Assembly: GCA_964494475.1 (NCBI GenBank)
Contig: CAZBRS010000042.1
Span: forward strand, 1 to 55,005
Length of the DNA stretch: 55,005 bases
Direction of reading: 5' to 3'
DNA from: CAZBRS01 sp964494475
Lineage (GTDB): Bacteria > Myxococcota_A > UBA9042 > CAZBRS01
Shown piece after piece: positions 24,004-32,592 of this stretch (position 1 is its first letter; each line of letters starts with the position of its first letter). The notes beneath the pieces are model-generated. The model did not search any database. It was not told where the DNA came from and saw only the letters and a list, made by a program, of their open reading frames with translations. Made by a program: the position numbers and the translations under genes.

Positions 24004-25646
24004 GGCGTGTCAACCTGTTCGCCGTCGCGCTCGCCCTGCTGCTGGCCGCCGGGGCCCGCGCGGGCGACTTCCCGCAGGCCAAGATCGACTTCATCGACCT
24101 GTCCGAGGCGCCCAAGGTCACCGTGGGCTTCTCGTTCCTCACGAGCGACCTGAAGCCCGTGAAGGCCAAGTTCCTCGACACGGTCACGCTGCTGCGCCAT
24201 GCGTCGGCGTCCGATCGCAAGGGGGTCGCGGTGCGGCGGCTGGTCAAGGGCAAGCCCCTCGACAAGGCCGAGGATGGCGAGCTGCTCACAGCCGACAAGG
24301 CCGGGCGCGCGCTCGACGCCGTGCTGGTCGTGGCCGGCTACGGCAACCTGGCGTTCACCGAGACCGAGCTCGGGGCCGGGCTCCGCGACGCGGTCGAGCT
24401 GGTGTTGAAGAAGTTCCCGAAGAGCGGCCGCCTGAACGTGCTGTGGTACAACGACCTGCTCTGGGGCCGCGTGCTGGCCGAGGGCCGCTCGGGCGAGCTC
24501 ACGCGCTTGAACCCCGAGCAGAACCGCAAGCTCTGCCGCGAGGCGCGCCTCGACGAGTACGAGAAGGACCCGGCGGCGGCCCCCGCCGAGGGCGACGAGG
24601 GGCCGAAGGGGCCGGCCTGCGGGCTGTTCGTCGACGACGGCCAGACGGCCAAGATCCTGCGCCACAAGGCGCGCTTCGAGGGCTACTACCCGGCGCTGTT
24701 CGGGCTGCCCGATCGCTTCCCCGCGGGCCTCCAGCCCGAGCACGGCAACAAGGCCAAGGAGGGCTGGCGTGCCGACGACGAGGCCGCCCGCGCCGAGGTC
24801 CCGAACGCGTTCGAAGAGGCCCTGCAGGCGCTCCTGCTCTACTCCGACCCCGACACGCCCAAGGCCATCGTGCTGCTCTCCGACGGCCGCGACGGGTCGA
24901 TCGAGGCGCAGGACCTGTGGCGCGCGCGCTGGAAGGAGACCTGCCGCGAGAAGGGCGGCCCCGACGACGCGGTGGCGGCGTGCGTGCAGGGCGAGGAGAC
25001 GCGCTTCCTGACCGCCCGCGAGACCTTCTTCGCCCGCAAGCTCTCGACCTGGCTGCCGCTGCTCCGCGCCGCCCACGTCCGCGTGCACGCCGTGGGGCTG
25101 CCCACGGGCGAGCCCTACGAGCTCGAGCGCCTGCGGGTGCTGGCCCACGTGACCGGCGGCACCTACCGCGCCGCGGCCGACTCCGAGGCCCTGGCGGCGT
25201 CCACGGCGGCCCTGGCCGGCGAGCTGACCGACGGGCTGGTGGTGACGTTCACCGATCCCGAGGCCCTGCCCGACCGCGAGGTGGGCTACTCGGTGCTGGT
25301 CGAGGCGTCGCGGCGGCGCTTCGGCACCCAGGCGCTCTTCGGCACCGTGCCCTACCGGCCCACGGGGATGAAGGCCGTCGCGGCCGCGAAGCTCGCGTGG
25401 CTCGAGTCGAAGGTGGGCTCGCCCTGGCACTGGGTCCTGGTGGTCGTGCTCGCGCTCGTCGCGCTCGTGCTCGTGTTCCTGCTGCTGAAGAAGGTGGTCG
25501 ACGTGGTCAAGGGCCTGGTCAAGAAGGCGAAGGGCGCCGCCGAGGGGGCCGCCAAGGGCGCCGCGGGAGGGCTGCCGAAGGCCCCGAAGCCGCCCGCCGG
25601 GCTGAAGCCGCCCGACCCGAAGAAGATGAAAGCGTGGCGCCCATGA
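24000..25646 (+). CDS. von Willebrand A-like exported membrane-anchored protein
   Basis: A 548-residue protein with signal peptide MRRVNLFAVALALLLAAGARA. A VWA-like fold is suggested by KVTVGFSFL, DAVLVVAGYGN, the later strand AIVLLSDGRDGS and VRVHAVGLPTGEPYELERLRVLAHVTGGTYRAA. The classical DxSxS metal site is not clear, so metal binding is doubtful. Near the C-terminus is one membrane helix (WVLVVVLALVALVLVFLLL), then a basic Ala/Gly/Lys/Pro tail facing the cytosol. The domain therefore sits in the periplasm. It overlaps both neighbours by 4 nt (ATGA), with the amidase downstream. A role in organising wall enzymes is an inference. Confidence 0.8.
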   Translation: MRRVNLFAVALALLLAAGARAGDFPQAKIDFIDLSEAPKVTVGFSFLTSDLKPVKAKFLDTVTLLRHASASDRKGVAVRRLVKGKPLDKAEDGELLTADKAGRALDAVLVVAGYGNLAFTETELGAGLRDAVELVLKKFPKSGRLNVLWYNDLLWGRVLAEGRSGELTRLNPEQNRKLCREARLDEYEKDPAAAPAEGDEGPKGPACGLFVDDGQTAKILRHKARFEGYYPALFGLPDRFPAGLQPEHGNKAKEGWRADDEAARAEVPNAFEEALQALLLYSDPDTPKAIVLLSDGRDGSIEAQDLWRARWKETCREKGGPDDAVAACVQGEETRFLTARETFFARKLSTWLPLLRAAHVRVHAVGLPTGEPYELERLRVLAHVTGGTYRAAADSEALAASTAALAGELTDGLVVTFTDPEALPDREVGYSVLVEASRRRFGTQALFGTVPYRPTGMKAVAAAKLAWLESKVGSPWHWVLVVVLALVALVLVFLLLKKVVDVVKGLVKKAKGAAEGAAKGAAGGLPKAPKPPAGLKPPDPKKMKAWRP

Positions 25647-27928
25647 GCCCCCTGAAGGGCCCCGAACGCCCCTCCATCATCGTGTGCGGGCAAGAGCTCG
25701 AGCTCGCCGGCGACGTGAAGGTCGTGCGCTACAAAGAGGACCCCGCGTGGTCCTACGAGGCCATGCGGGCCACCCACCCCGAGTTCCGCTTCTTCTACCC
25801 GCGCCTCGACAAGGAGGGGCAGCCGATCACCGAGCTCGCGCGCCTGAAGGACGCCGTCAACAAGATCGTGCTGCACACCGACGTGTGCCGCACTGGCGCC
25901 GACTGCTTCCGCGCCTTGGCCGAGCAGGGGCTGTCGAGCCACTTCATCATCGACTGGGACGGCACCATCTACCAGACGTGCGACCCCATGCACACGTGCC
26001 TGCACGCGGGCGAGGTCAACAAGCTGTCGATCGGCTTCGACCTCAACAACGTGCTGCCGAACCTGGCGACCAAGGGCTACTCGAGCGTCACCTACGCCGG
26101 CGAGATGGCCATGGTGCCCGGCGTCACGGGCATCGACGACCCCCAGAGCCCCTACTACCGCCCGCGCGGGACCAAGCGCAAGGTGATCAACCGCATCGAC
26201 TGCATGTCGTACGGCTACTGCGACGCGCAGTACACGTCGTTCCTGGCGGTCCTGAAGGCCCTCCTGAAGGTGCTGCCGAGCGTGAAGCCCTACCCGCCCA
26301 TGGACGAGTCGGGGCAGGTCATTCTGGGCGTCATCGACGATTTCCTCGGCTTCTCGGGCATCATGGCCCACTGGCACATCTCGGCCACGCGCTGGGACCC
26401 CGGCCCCGAGTTCGACTGGGACCGCATGGTGGCCGGCCTCGCCGAAGAGCACAACTCGTTCCCCTTCCTGCTCGAGGAGCGCCAGAACATCGCCACGCTG
26501 ATGGCGCGCGACAAGGTCGAGCGGGCCGCCGAGGGCTACTACGCCAACACCGAGCAGGGCTCGGGCGGCTACTACCCCGTGGGCCGGCACCAGAACTGGC
26601 ACGACGGCGTTCACCTGCACCCCCCCGAGCGCGCCGAGGTGCTCAACATGATGGACGGCACCCTGGTGGCCGCCCACTTCGCGAAGAAGGGCACGCTGCT
26701 CGGCTCGAACAACTTCGTGCTGCTCCGGCACGACATCGAGCTGCCGTCGGTCTCGAGCCAGGGCAAGGCCTCGCGCAAGACGCTGAAGGTCTTCAGCCTC
26801 TACATGCACCTGTCGCCCATGGGCCTCGAGCCCGGCCCCGACGCGCCGCCGTGGCTGGCGCACCTGCACCGGGTCGACGCCGGCGAGGGCGCGGGCCAGG
26901 AGTCCGGGCTGGCCGGGGGCAAGGAGCCTCCGAAGGCCGCCGCCGACGACGACGAGCGCCTCGAGTTCGAGACCAAGCGCGCCGAGTTTCCCTTCCTCGA
27001 GGTGGGCAAGGGCCTGTACGCCCTGAAGCAGGGCCACGTAGCGCTCTTCCCGCTCGACGACGAGCTGCGCTTGCGCGTGGCGTCGAACGAGCGCCTGGGC
27101 TGGGTGGGCGAGTTCGGCGAGGAGGCCGAGCGCGAGCCGCTGCTGCACGTTCAGGTCTTCACCGACGACGCCTGGCGCGACGGCATCGACATGAACCGCC
27201 ACGGCGACTTCTGGGTCGAGCTCGAAGAAGATCTGAAGGACGACCTGGTGGTCGACAACGAAGAGATCCTGCAGATGATCGCGCCGCGCGCCCAGCGCCT
27301 GCGCCTGCGCCGCAACGGGCAGGTGGTGCTCCGGGCCTCGGACATCGAGGACTTCTTCTCCGACCCCGACACCGGCGCGCGCGCCTACCTGCGCAAGGCC
27401 ATCGTGCGCCACGTCTCCGAGTGGGCGTCCGACGTCAACTGGGTCCGGTCGCTCTCGAAGGGTCAGGGGTGGCAGGCGCTGGTCGAGTCGGTGCAGGATT
27501 GGACCGACGAGGACGGGAACTTCGTGTCGGGTTTCTTCATGGACGAGATCCGGAAGTTCCTGCCCTTCGTCTGGCTGACGGAGGACGTGCGCAAGCACAT
27601 CGGGCTTGATGCGCCCGAGGGTATCGTGTACACGTTCCATCCGATCTACTTCTTGATGTGGCTGACGTTCCGCTCGGCCCAGCGCATCCAGGTGCTGTCG
27701 TCGGGCAAGTCGGAGGCCGAGCTTCGCGAGGCCTACAAGAAGGAGAAGGCGGCGCTCGAAGAGGCGCGCAAGGTGCGCATCCGCGACGAGAACGCCGAGA
27801 ACTTCGAGGAGGGGTCCATCGCGTGGGATCTCGATACCGTCGAGGCCACGCCCGATGAAGTGCTCGAAGACCTGAAGGAGATCCGCTTCCCCGACCAATG
27901 GCGGGTGGAGGAGGGCAACGATGAGTAG
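25643..27928 (+). CDS. N-acetylmuramoyl-L-alanine amidase fused to a degenerate M23-like domain
   Basis: A 761-residue protein. The N-terminal part (about 60-270) is an Amidase_2-type domain: IVLHTD (His78), SSHFIIDWDGTIYQ, HAGEVNKLSIGFDLNN, and HWH (His243/His245) with WDPGPEF (Asp252), giving the zinc ligands expected of PGRP/AmpD-like amidases. About 310-400 resembles LytM/M23 endopeptidases (GxxxxWHDGVHL, DGTLVAAHF, NNFVLLRHD, SLYMHL), but the usual HxxxD Asp is replaced by His. The rest, including FSDPDTGARAYL and an acidic coiled-coil end, is unrecognised. No obvious export signal is seen, which is odd for a wall enzyme. It overlaps the PEGA gene by 8 nt. The acyl-peptide cleavage role is known for the family; the target here is inferred. 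Confidence 0.85.
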   Translation: MSPLKGPERPSIIVCGQELELAGDVKVVRYKEDPAWSYEAMRATHPEFRFFYPRLDKEGQPITELARLKDAVNKIVLHTDVCRTGADCFRALAEQGLSSHFIIDWDGTIYQTCDPMHTCLHAGEVNKLSIGFDLNNVLPNLATKGYSSVTYAGEMAMVPGVTGIDDPQSPYYRPRGTKRKVINRIDCMSYGYCDAQYTSFLAVLKALLKVLPSVKPYPPMDESGQVILGVIDDFLGFSGIMAHWHISATRWDPGPEFDWDRMVAGLAEEHNSFPFLLEERQNIATLMARDKVERAAEGYYANTEQGSGGYYPVGRHQNWHDGVHLHPPERAEVLNMMDGTLVAAHFAKKGTLLGSNNFVLLRHDIELPSVSSQGKASRKTLKVFSLYMHLSPMGLEPGPDAPPWLAHLHRVDAGEGAGQESGLAGGKEPPKAAADDDERLEFETKRAEFPFLEVGKGLYALKQGHVALFPLDDELRLRVASNERLGWVGEFGEEAEREPLLHVQVFTDDAWRDGIDMNRHGDFWVELEEDLKDDLVVDNEEILQMIAPRAQRLRLRRNGQVVLRASDIEDFFSDPDTGARAYLRKAIVRHVSEWASDVNWVRSLSKGQGWQALVESVQDWTDEDGNFVSGFFMDEIRKFLPFVWLTEDVRKHIGLDAPEGIVYTFHPIYFLMWLTFRSAQRIQVLSSGKSEAELREAYKKEKAALEEARKVRIRDENAENFEEGSIAWDLDTVEATPDEVLEDLKEIRFPDQWRVEEGNDE

Positions 27929-29051
27929 GTTGGCGCTGTTCCTTTCGTTCCTCGTGCTGGTCCCCGCGCTGGCGCGGGCCCAGGCGGTCGATCCTGCGAG
28001 CCTCTCCGAGGACGAGCGCAAGGGCAAGGCGGCCCAGTATTACCAGGACGCCCAGTCGGCCTTCGACGACGAGCGCTACGACGAGGCCGTCACGCTCTTC
28101 CGCATGGCCGACCGCATGATGCCGGCGGCCGTCATCGACTTCAACATCGCCAAGGCCTTCGAGCGCCAGTCGCGCTACGAAGACGCCATCCGGGCGTACG
28201 AGTCGTACCTGAAGCGCTACCAGGACGCCAACGGGGTCCTGCCCCCCGACGGCCTCGACGTGCAGAAGAACGTGGCCTTCCTGAAGCAGCTCACGCGCAA
28301 GGAGTTGCCCGAGGTGGTCATCGAGTCCGACCCGCCCGGCGCCAACGTGTACCTGAACGATCCCGACCGCGCCAAGATCCTCGGGCAGACGCCGTACACG
28401 GCGCGCCTGGCCAAGGGCGCCTACGAGGTGGCCCTGGTGGCCGACGGCTTCGCGTCGCTCGCCAAGACCATCGACGTCAGCGCCGAGGCCCCCGCGAAGT
28501 TCCTGTTCAAGCTCGAGAAGATCATCAACGTCGGCACCCTCGACGTGACGGTCAACGTCAAGGGCGCGCGCATCTACCTCGACGGCAAGGTGGTGGGCCT
28601 GTCGCCCCTGCCCCCCGCCAAGGTCGAGCCCGGCGAGCGCCAGGTGGTGGTCGAGAAGGACACGTACACGACCTACCGCGCCATGGCCAAGGTCACGACC
28701 AACCAGACCACCGAGGTCACGGCCACGCTCTACCTCGAAGACCCGCCGTCGTCGTGGCGTTCCTACGTGGGCTGGCCGCTCGTCTCGCTGGGCGTGCTCG
28801 GCCTGGGCGCCGGCATCGCCTTCTGGCAGTTGGCCGACAAGGAGTACAACACCACCGACACGTTCAAGCAGTACCAGCTCTTCCAGAACCTCGGCTACGG
28901 CCTGGGAGGGGGGCTCGTTGGGGCGGGCTTCGGCTTCCTGATCTGGGAGTGGGCGCGCGACGCGATCAACGAAGGCGACGCGCTCTCCCAGGGCAACGGG
29001 CTGTACCTGCTGCCCACCGCGGGTGGCATCACCTTCGGCGGAGGCTTCTGA
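27921..29051 (+). CDS. TPR/PEGA-domain membrane protein
   Basis: A 376-residue protein with signal peptide MSRLALFLSFLVLVPALARAQA. Residues about 30-115 hold TPR-like helices (YYQDAQSAFDDERYDEAVTLF, FERQSRYEDAIRAYESYLKRY). Two PEGA domains follow, the first with VIESDPPGANVYLND and GQTPYTARLAKGAYEV, the second with VTVNVKGARIYLDGK and GLSPLPPAKVEPGERQV. The end has two hydrophobic segments (VGWPLVSLGVLGLGAGIAFW and LGYGLGGGLVGAGFGFLIW). PEGA domains are found in cell-surface scaffolds of Myxococcota and are thought to bind wall or proteins. It overlaps the amidase by 8 nt and the FGE-like gene by 1 nt. Confidence 0.9.
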   Translation: MSRLALFLSFLVLVPALARAQAVDPASLSEDERKGKAAQYYQDAQSAFDDERYDEAVTLFRMADRMMPAAVIDFNIAKAFERQSRYEDAIRAYESYLKRYQDANGVLPPDGLDVQKNVAFLKQLTRKELPEVVIESDPPGANVYLNDPDRAKILGQTPYTARLAKGAYEVALVADGFASLAKTIDVSAEAPAKFLFKLEKIINVGTLDVTVNVKGARIYLDGKVVGLSPLPPAKVEPGERQVVVEKDTYTTYRAMAKVTTNQTTEVTATLYLEDPPSSWRSYVGWPLVSLGVLGLGAGIAFWQLADKEYNTTDTFKQYQLFQNLGYGLGGGLVGAGFGFLIWEWARDAINEGDALSQGNGLYLLPTAGGITFGGGF

Positions 29052-30157
29052 TGCGTACCACGACGATTCTCTTCCTGCTGGTCGGCTTCGCGGGCTGCGC
29101 CAAGGGCATCGATCCGCCCGTCATCACCGAGATGGTCTACTTCCGCGGCACCGCGGCCAACGACCCCCTCGAGTTCCTGTTCGGCGACGACGAGGGCTGC
29201 CCCAAGCCCGAGTGCATCGAAGACGCCGTGGTGGGCGAGGTGTTCCCCACGGTGTTGGCAAAGGTGGCGCCCTTCGCCCTCGACGTGCACGAGGTCACGA
29301 ACCGGCAGTACGAGTACTGCGTCGAGCTCGGCGCCTGCGAAGACCTGGCCGGCTACAACCTGGCCTCGGCCTCCATCGAGAGCTACCACCGCAACGCGAA
29401 GTTCAACGACCACCCGGTGGTCAACGTCACGGCCGTGCAGGCCGCGCAGTACTGCGCGTTCGCGGGCGAGCAGGAGGGCACGGTCAAGCCCAAGCGCCTG
29501 CCCACCGAGGTCGAGTGGGAGTACGCCATCCGCGGCGCGGGCAAGAACACGGGCGGCTGGCCCCTGGGCGCCACGGCCGAGGCCTGCGACGGCAAGGAGG
29601 TGCAGGTCCAGTTCTGCAACGGCAACGTCGACCGGCCGCGCGCGGTGGGCTCCGACACCTCCGATCTGCCCGACGACGACGCCATCGCCGTCTCGGGGGT
29701 GGGCACGGTGTACGATCTGGTCGGCAACGTCTCCGAGTGGCTGGGGCACGGCTACGACCCCTACATCACCTGCGACGAGAGCCCCGAGTTCGTCGAACAG
29801 TGCGGCTCGACCTGCGAAGAGGCCTGCGGCGACGACGGCGACTGCCGCACCGACTGCCGACGCTGCCCGTACTGCGACGTCGACGCCGTGCCGGCCGGGC
29901 TCGACACGTGCTTCATGGTGTGCGGCGACCTGGCCATGTGCGTCGAGAAGCCCGCCTCGGGTTTCATTCCTACGACCTACGCGTTCCTCGACGACCAGCG
30001 CTACATGTACCGCGGCGGCAACTTCCGCGTGAACAAGGACGCCGGCGACGCCACGCAGTTCGGCATCTGCACCCTGCGCACCAGCTCGCGCAACAAGCGC
30101 ATGACCAAGACCCAGTCGGCCGACTGGCTCGGCTTCCGGTGCGCGATGGATTTGTAG
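29051..30157 (+). CDS. formylglycine-generating-enzyme-like (SUMF1 fold) lipoprotein
   Basis: A 368-residue protein. The signal ends in GFAGC, a lipobox. The FGE-sulfatase domain is evident: FALDVHEVTNRQYEYCVELGAC, HPVVNVTAVQAAQYCAFAG, KRLPTEVEWEYAIRG, VYDLVGNVSEWLGHGYDP, YRGGNFRVN and a terminal DWLGFRCAMDL. A Cys-rich insertion (CGSTCEEACGDDGDCRTDC onward) splits the domain. True sulfatase-modifying enzymes have two active cysteines near the C-terminus that I do not see in the right place, so this is more likely a structural or binding homologue, as is common in Myxococcota. It begins within the stop of the PEGA gene (TGATG). Confidence 0.87.
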   Translation: MRTTTILFLLVGFAGCAKGIDPPVITEMVYFRGTAANDPLEFLFGDDEGCPKPECIEDAVVGEVFPTVLAKVAPFALDVHEVTNRQYEYCVELGACEDLAGYNLASASIESYHRNAKFNDHPVVNVTAVQAAQYCAFAGEQEGTVKPKRLPTEVEWEYAIRGAGKNTGGWPLGATAEACDGKEVQVQFCNGNVDRPRAVGSDTSDLPDDDAIAVSGVGTVYDLVGNVSEWLGHGYDPYITCDESPEFVEQCGSTCEEACGDDGDCRTDCRRCPYCDVDAVPAGLDTCFMVCGDLAMCVEKPASGFIPTTYAFLDDQRYMYRGGNFRVNKDAGDATQFGICTLRTSSRNKRMTKTQSADWLGFRCAMDL

Positions 30158-30161
30158 GAGG

Positions 30162-31895
30162 ATGGACGTCCTCCTGGTCACGGGCGATCCCGATCTCGAT
30201 CACCCGTCGTTCCCGGCGAACCTCCTGAAGCGCTGGCTCGAAGCCCACGGCTATGTTGTGGGGCTGGTTGCGCGCCCCGACGTGTCGAGCCCCGCGGGGG
30301 TGGCGGCGCAGGGCCGGCCGCGCCTCTTCGCCGGGGTGACGGCCGGGGCGCTCGACTCGCTGGTGGCCAACACCACGGCCCTGAAGAAGCGCCGCTCCGA
30401 CGACCCCTACGGCCCCGACGGCCGGGCAGGGGGGCGCCCCGATCGTGCGGTCACCGTGTACGCGAACCTGCTGCGTCGCGCCTTCGGCAAGGAGACGCTC
30501 GTGATCGCGGGCGGGCTCGAGGCCGGCCTGCGGCGCTTCGCGCACTACGACTATTGGAGCGACTCGGTCCGGCGACCCCTGCTGCTCGACTGCGGCGCCG
30601 ACGCCCTGGTGCACGGCATGGGCGAGGCGCCCATCCTCGAGATCGCCGGGCGCCTGGCGCCCTTCGCCGACCGCTCGTCGCCCGCGCCCCGCGACGAACG
30701 CCTGGCGGCCCTCCGCGGCACGCCAGGCTTGGTCGTGAAGGAGCCGAGGAGCGCCGTCGCCCCCGAGGGCGCGCTGGCGCTGCCCTCGGCCGAGGAGGTG
30801 GCCGCCGACCCCGTGGCGCACGCCCGCGCTTTCCGCCTGCAGGAGCAGCGCCGTGACCGCGTGCTCACCCAGGAAGCGGGGGGGATGCGCGTGGTGGCCT
30901 GGCCGGCCGCCGAGGCGACCCCCGAACTGATCGATCGCGTGTACGGGCTGCCCTTCACCCGGAACCCGAGCCCGGCGTACGGCGGCGCGCGATTCCCCGC
31001 CCTGGAGCAGGTGCGCTTCTCGGTCACCAGCCACCGCGGCTGCTTCGGCGGCTGCGCGTTCTGCGCCATCGGCGCGCAGCAGGGCAAGGCCGTGGTCAGC
31101 CGCAGCGAGGCGTCGGTGCTGGCCGAGGTGCGACAGATTGTGTCGCATGGTGAGTTCCGGGGCACCATCCCCGACCTCGGCGGGCCCACGGCCAACATGT
31201 ACGGCCAGGGCTGCCGGCGCCCCCAGGGGCCCTGCGACCGCCCCTCGTGCCTGTGGCCCTCCCGCTGCCAGCACCTGGCCACCGACCACGAGCGCTACCG
31301 CAAGCTGCTGGCCGCCGCGGCGCGCGTGCCGGGCGTGAAGCACCTGTTCGTGACCACGGGCGTGCGCATGGATCTGGCGTTGTTGTCGGAGCCCTTCGTC
31401 TGCGACCTCGCGAAGCACTACACCAGCGGCCAGCTGAAGGTCGCGCCCGAGCACGTGGCGCCGCCCGTGCTGGCGGCGATGCGCAAGCCCGAGGGCAACG
31501 ACCTCGAGGCCTTCGTGCAGGCCTTCGCGCGCGAGTCGACGCGCGCGGGCAAGAAGCAGTTCGTGCTGCCCTACTTCATCGCCGCCCACCCCGGCAGCCG
31601 GCTGGCCGACATGCTCGAGGTGGCCCTGCTCCTGCACCGCACGGGCCTGCGCGTCGAGCAGTGCCAGATCTTCACGCCCACCCCCGGCACCGCCGCCACC
31701 GTCATGTACGCCACCGGCCTCGACCCCAGGACGCTCGAGCCCGTGTACGTCGAGCGCGACCCGCACCGCAAGCAGCTGCAGAAGGCGCTGATCCTCTACC
31801 GCGAGCCCGAGAACGCCACGCTCGTGCGCGAGGCCCTGCGGGAGCTCGGGCGCGAGGAGCTGGCGCCGATCCTCGGCGTAAGGGCACGCCCGTAG
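30162..31895 (+). CDS. YgiQ-family (UPF0313) radical SAM protein
   Basis: A 577-residue protein starting almost at the ribosome-binding site GGAGG; the gap is unusually short. The N-terminus LLVTGDPDLDHPSFPANLLKRWLEAHGY and VAGLEAGLRR-type block (VIAGGLEAGLRRFAHYDYW) match YgiQ proteins. The radical SAM cluster motif is SHRGCFGGCAFCAIG (Cys-x3-Cys-x2-Cys). The partner Cys motif CxxxxxPCDRPSCLWPSRC and LKVAPEHV, then FVLPYFIAAHPG and QIFTPTPGT, complete the family profile. YgiQ proteins are cytosolic with no settled reaction. It lies 4 nt behind the FGE-like gene and probably ends the operon. Confidence 0.93.
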   Translation: MDVLLVTGDPDLDHPSFPANLLKRWLEAHGYVVGLVARPDVSSPAGVAAQGRPRLFAGVTAGALDSLVANTTALKKRRSDDPYGPDGRAGGRPDRAVTVYANLLRRAFGKETLVIAGGLEAGLRRFAHYDYWSDSVRRPLLLDCGADALVHGMGEAPILEIAGRLAPFADRSSPAPRDERLAALRGTPGLVVKEPRSAVAPEGALALPSAEEVAADPVAHARAFRLQEQRRDRVLTQEAGGMRVVAWPAAEATPELIDRVYGLPFTRNPSPAYGGARFPALEQVRFSVTSHRGCFGGCAFCAIGAQQGKAVVSRSEASVLAEVRQIVSHGEFRGTIPDLGGPTANMYGQGCRRPQGPCDRPSCLWPSRCQHLATDHERYRKLLAAAARVPGVKHLFVTTGVRMDLALLSEPFVCDLAKHYTSGQLKVAPEHVAPPVLAAMRKPEGNDLEAFVQAFARESTRAGKKQFVLPYFIAAHPGSRLADMLEVALLLHRTGLRVEQCQIFTPTPGTAATVMYATGLDPRTLEPVYVERDPHRKQLQKALILYREPENATLVREALRELGREELAPILGVRARP

Positions 31896-31904
31896 TCGGT
31901 CCGG

Positions 31905-31933
31905 TTGACATACCGCGTGTCCCCGTGTACGTA
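31905..31933 (+). promoter_or_regulatory. strong candidate promoter for the 31995 lipoprotein
   Basis: A perfect TTGACA is followed after 17 nt by TACGTA. The expected start is near 31940, at the base of a hairpin in the leader. Confidence 0.6.
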
Positions 31934-31938
31934 TTTCT

Positions 31939-31969
31939 TGTGCCGACCCGGGGGGTTCGGGTCGGCGCA
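31939..31969 (+). promoter_or_regulatory. 5'-leader hairpin
   Basis: The 9-bp perfect stem GCCGACCCG / CGGGTCGGC extends to about 12 bp with a G-U pair, and the loop is seven nt (GGGGGTT). It lies at the 5' end of the predicted transcript, where such stems usually protect mRNA from decay. Confidence 0.45.
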
Positions 31970-31994
31970 CCGACGACATCTCGAGGGGGGAACC

Positions 31995-32549
31995 ATGAGA
32001 GCGATCGGCATCCTGTTCCTGGCGGGCACGCTGTGGGCCTTGGGCGCGTGCGGTGGCGGCGACGGCGGCTCGGACGACACGGCGGCGGGCGAGGACTCGG
32101 CGGTCACCGACGACACGGCGGGCGGCGACGACACCTCGACGCCGGCCGCGAGCTGCACGTTGACGGTCGCCAGCTACGTGGCCATGACGAAGTTCGTCGA
32201 GCTGAAGAACGACGACGCCTCGTGCCTGGTCTCGTTCAAGGTCGCGCCCGACAAGGACGGCGCGCCCGACTGGGACAACATGGTGAAGAGCGGGTCCGTC
32301 ATCGAGGTGGTCGAGGGTTGGGATCCGCCCAAGGCCAACGTCAAGTACCCCTGCGACGACCCGCAGGGCGCGGGCACCTGCGGCGGCCAGACCGGTACCG
32401 TCACCCTGACCACCTTCGAGCCCACCGCAGCCGACTGCCAGGAAGGCGGCAGCGTGACGGGCAAGAAGATCGTCGGCTCCGTCGACGCCAGCAGCGACCG
32501 CGTGGGCAACCGGGGCTCGGCCAAGTTCTCGTTCGACCTGACGTTCTGA
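31995..32549 (+). CDS. small lipoprotein of unknown function
   Basis: A 184-residue protein with GAGGGGGG upstream. The signal ends in ALGAC, a lipobox, followed by a Gly/Asp/Thr-rich tether to about residue 50. The compact remainder has one domain with SCTLTVASYVAMTKFVELKNDDASCLVSFKV, four further Cys, and a final strand GSAKFSFDLTF. I do not recognise a family. It is transcribed from its own strong promoter and sits convergent to the DUF1566-like lipoprotein. Confidence 0.8.
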   Translation: MRAIGILFLAGTLWALGACGGGDGGSDDTAAGEDSAVTDDTAGGDDTSTPAASCTLTVASYVAMTKFVELKNDDASCLVSFKVAPDKDGAPDWDNMVKSGSVIEVVEGWDPPKANVKYPCDDPQGAGTCGGQTGTVTLTTFEPTAADCQEGGSVTGKKIVGSVDASSDRVGNRGSAKFSFDLTF

Positions 32550-32592
32550 GCCCGGCGACGGTCTTCTCCCGCGGCCTCTCGACGAGGCGGCG

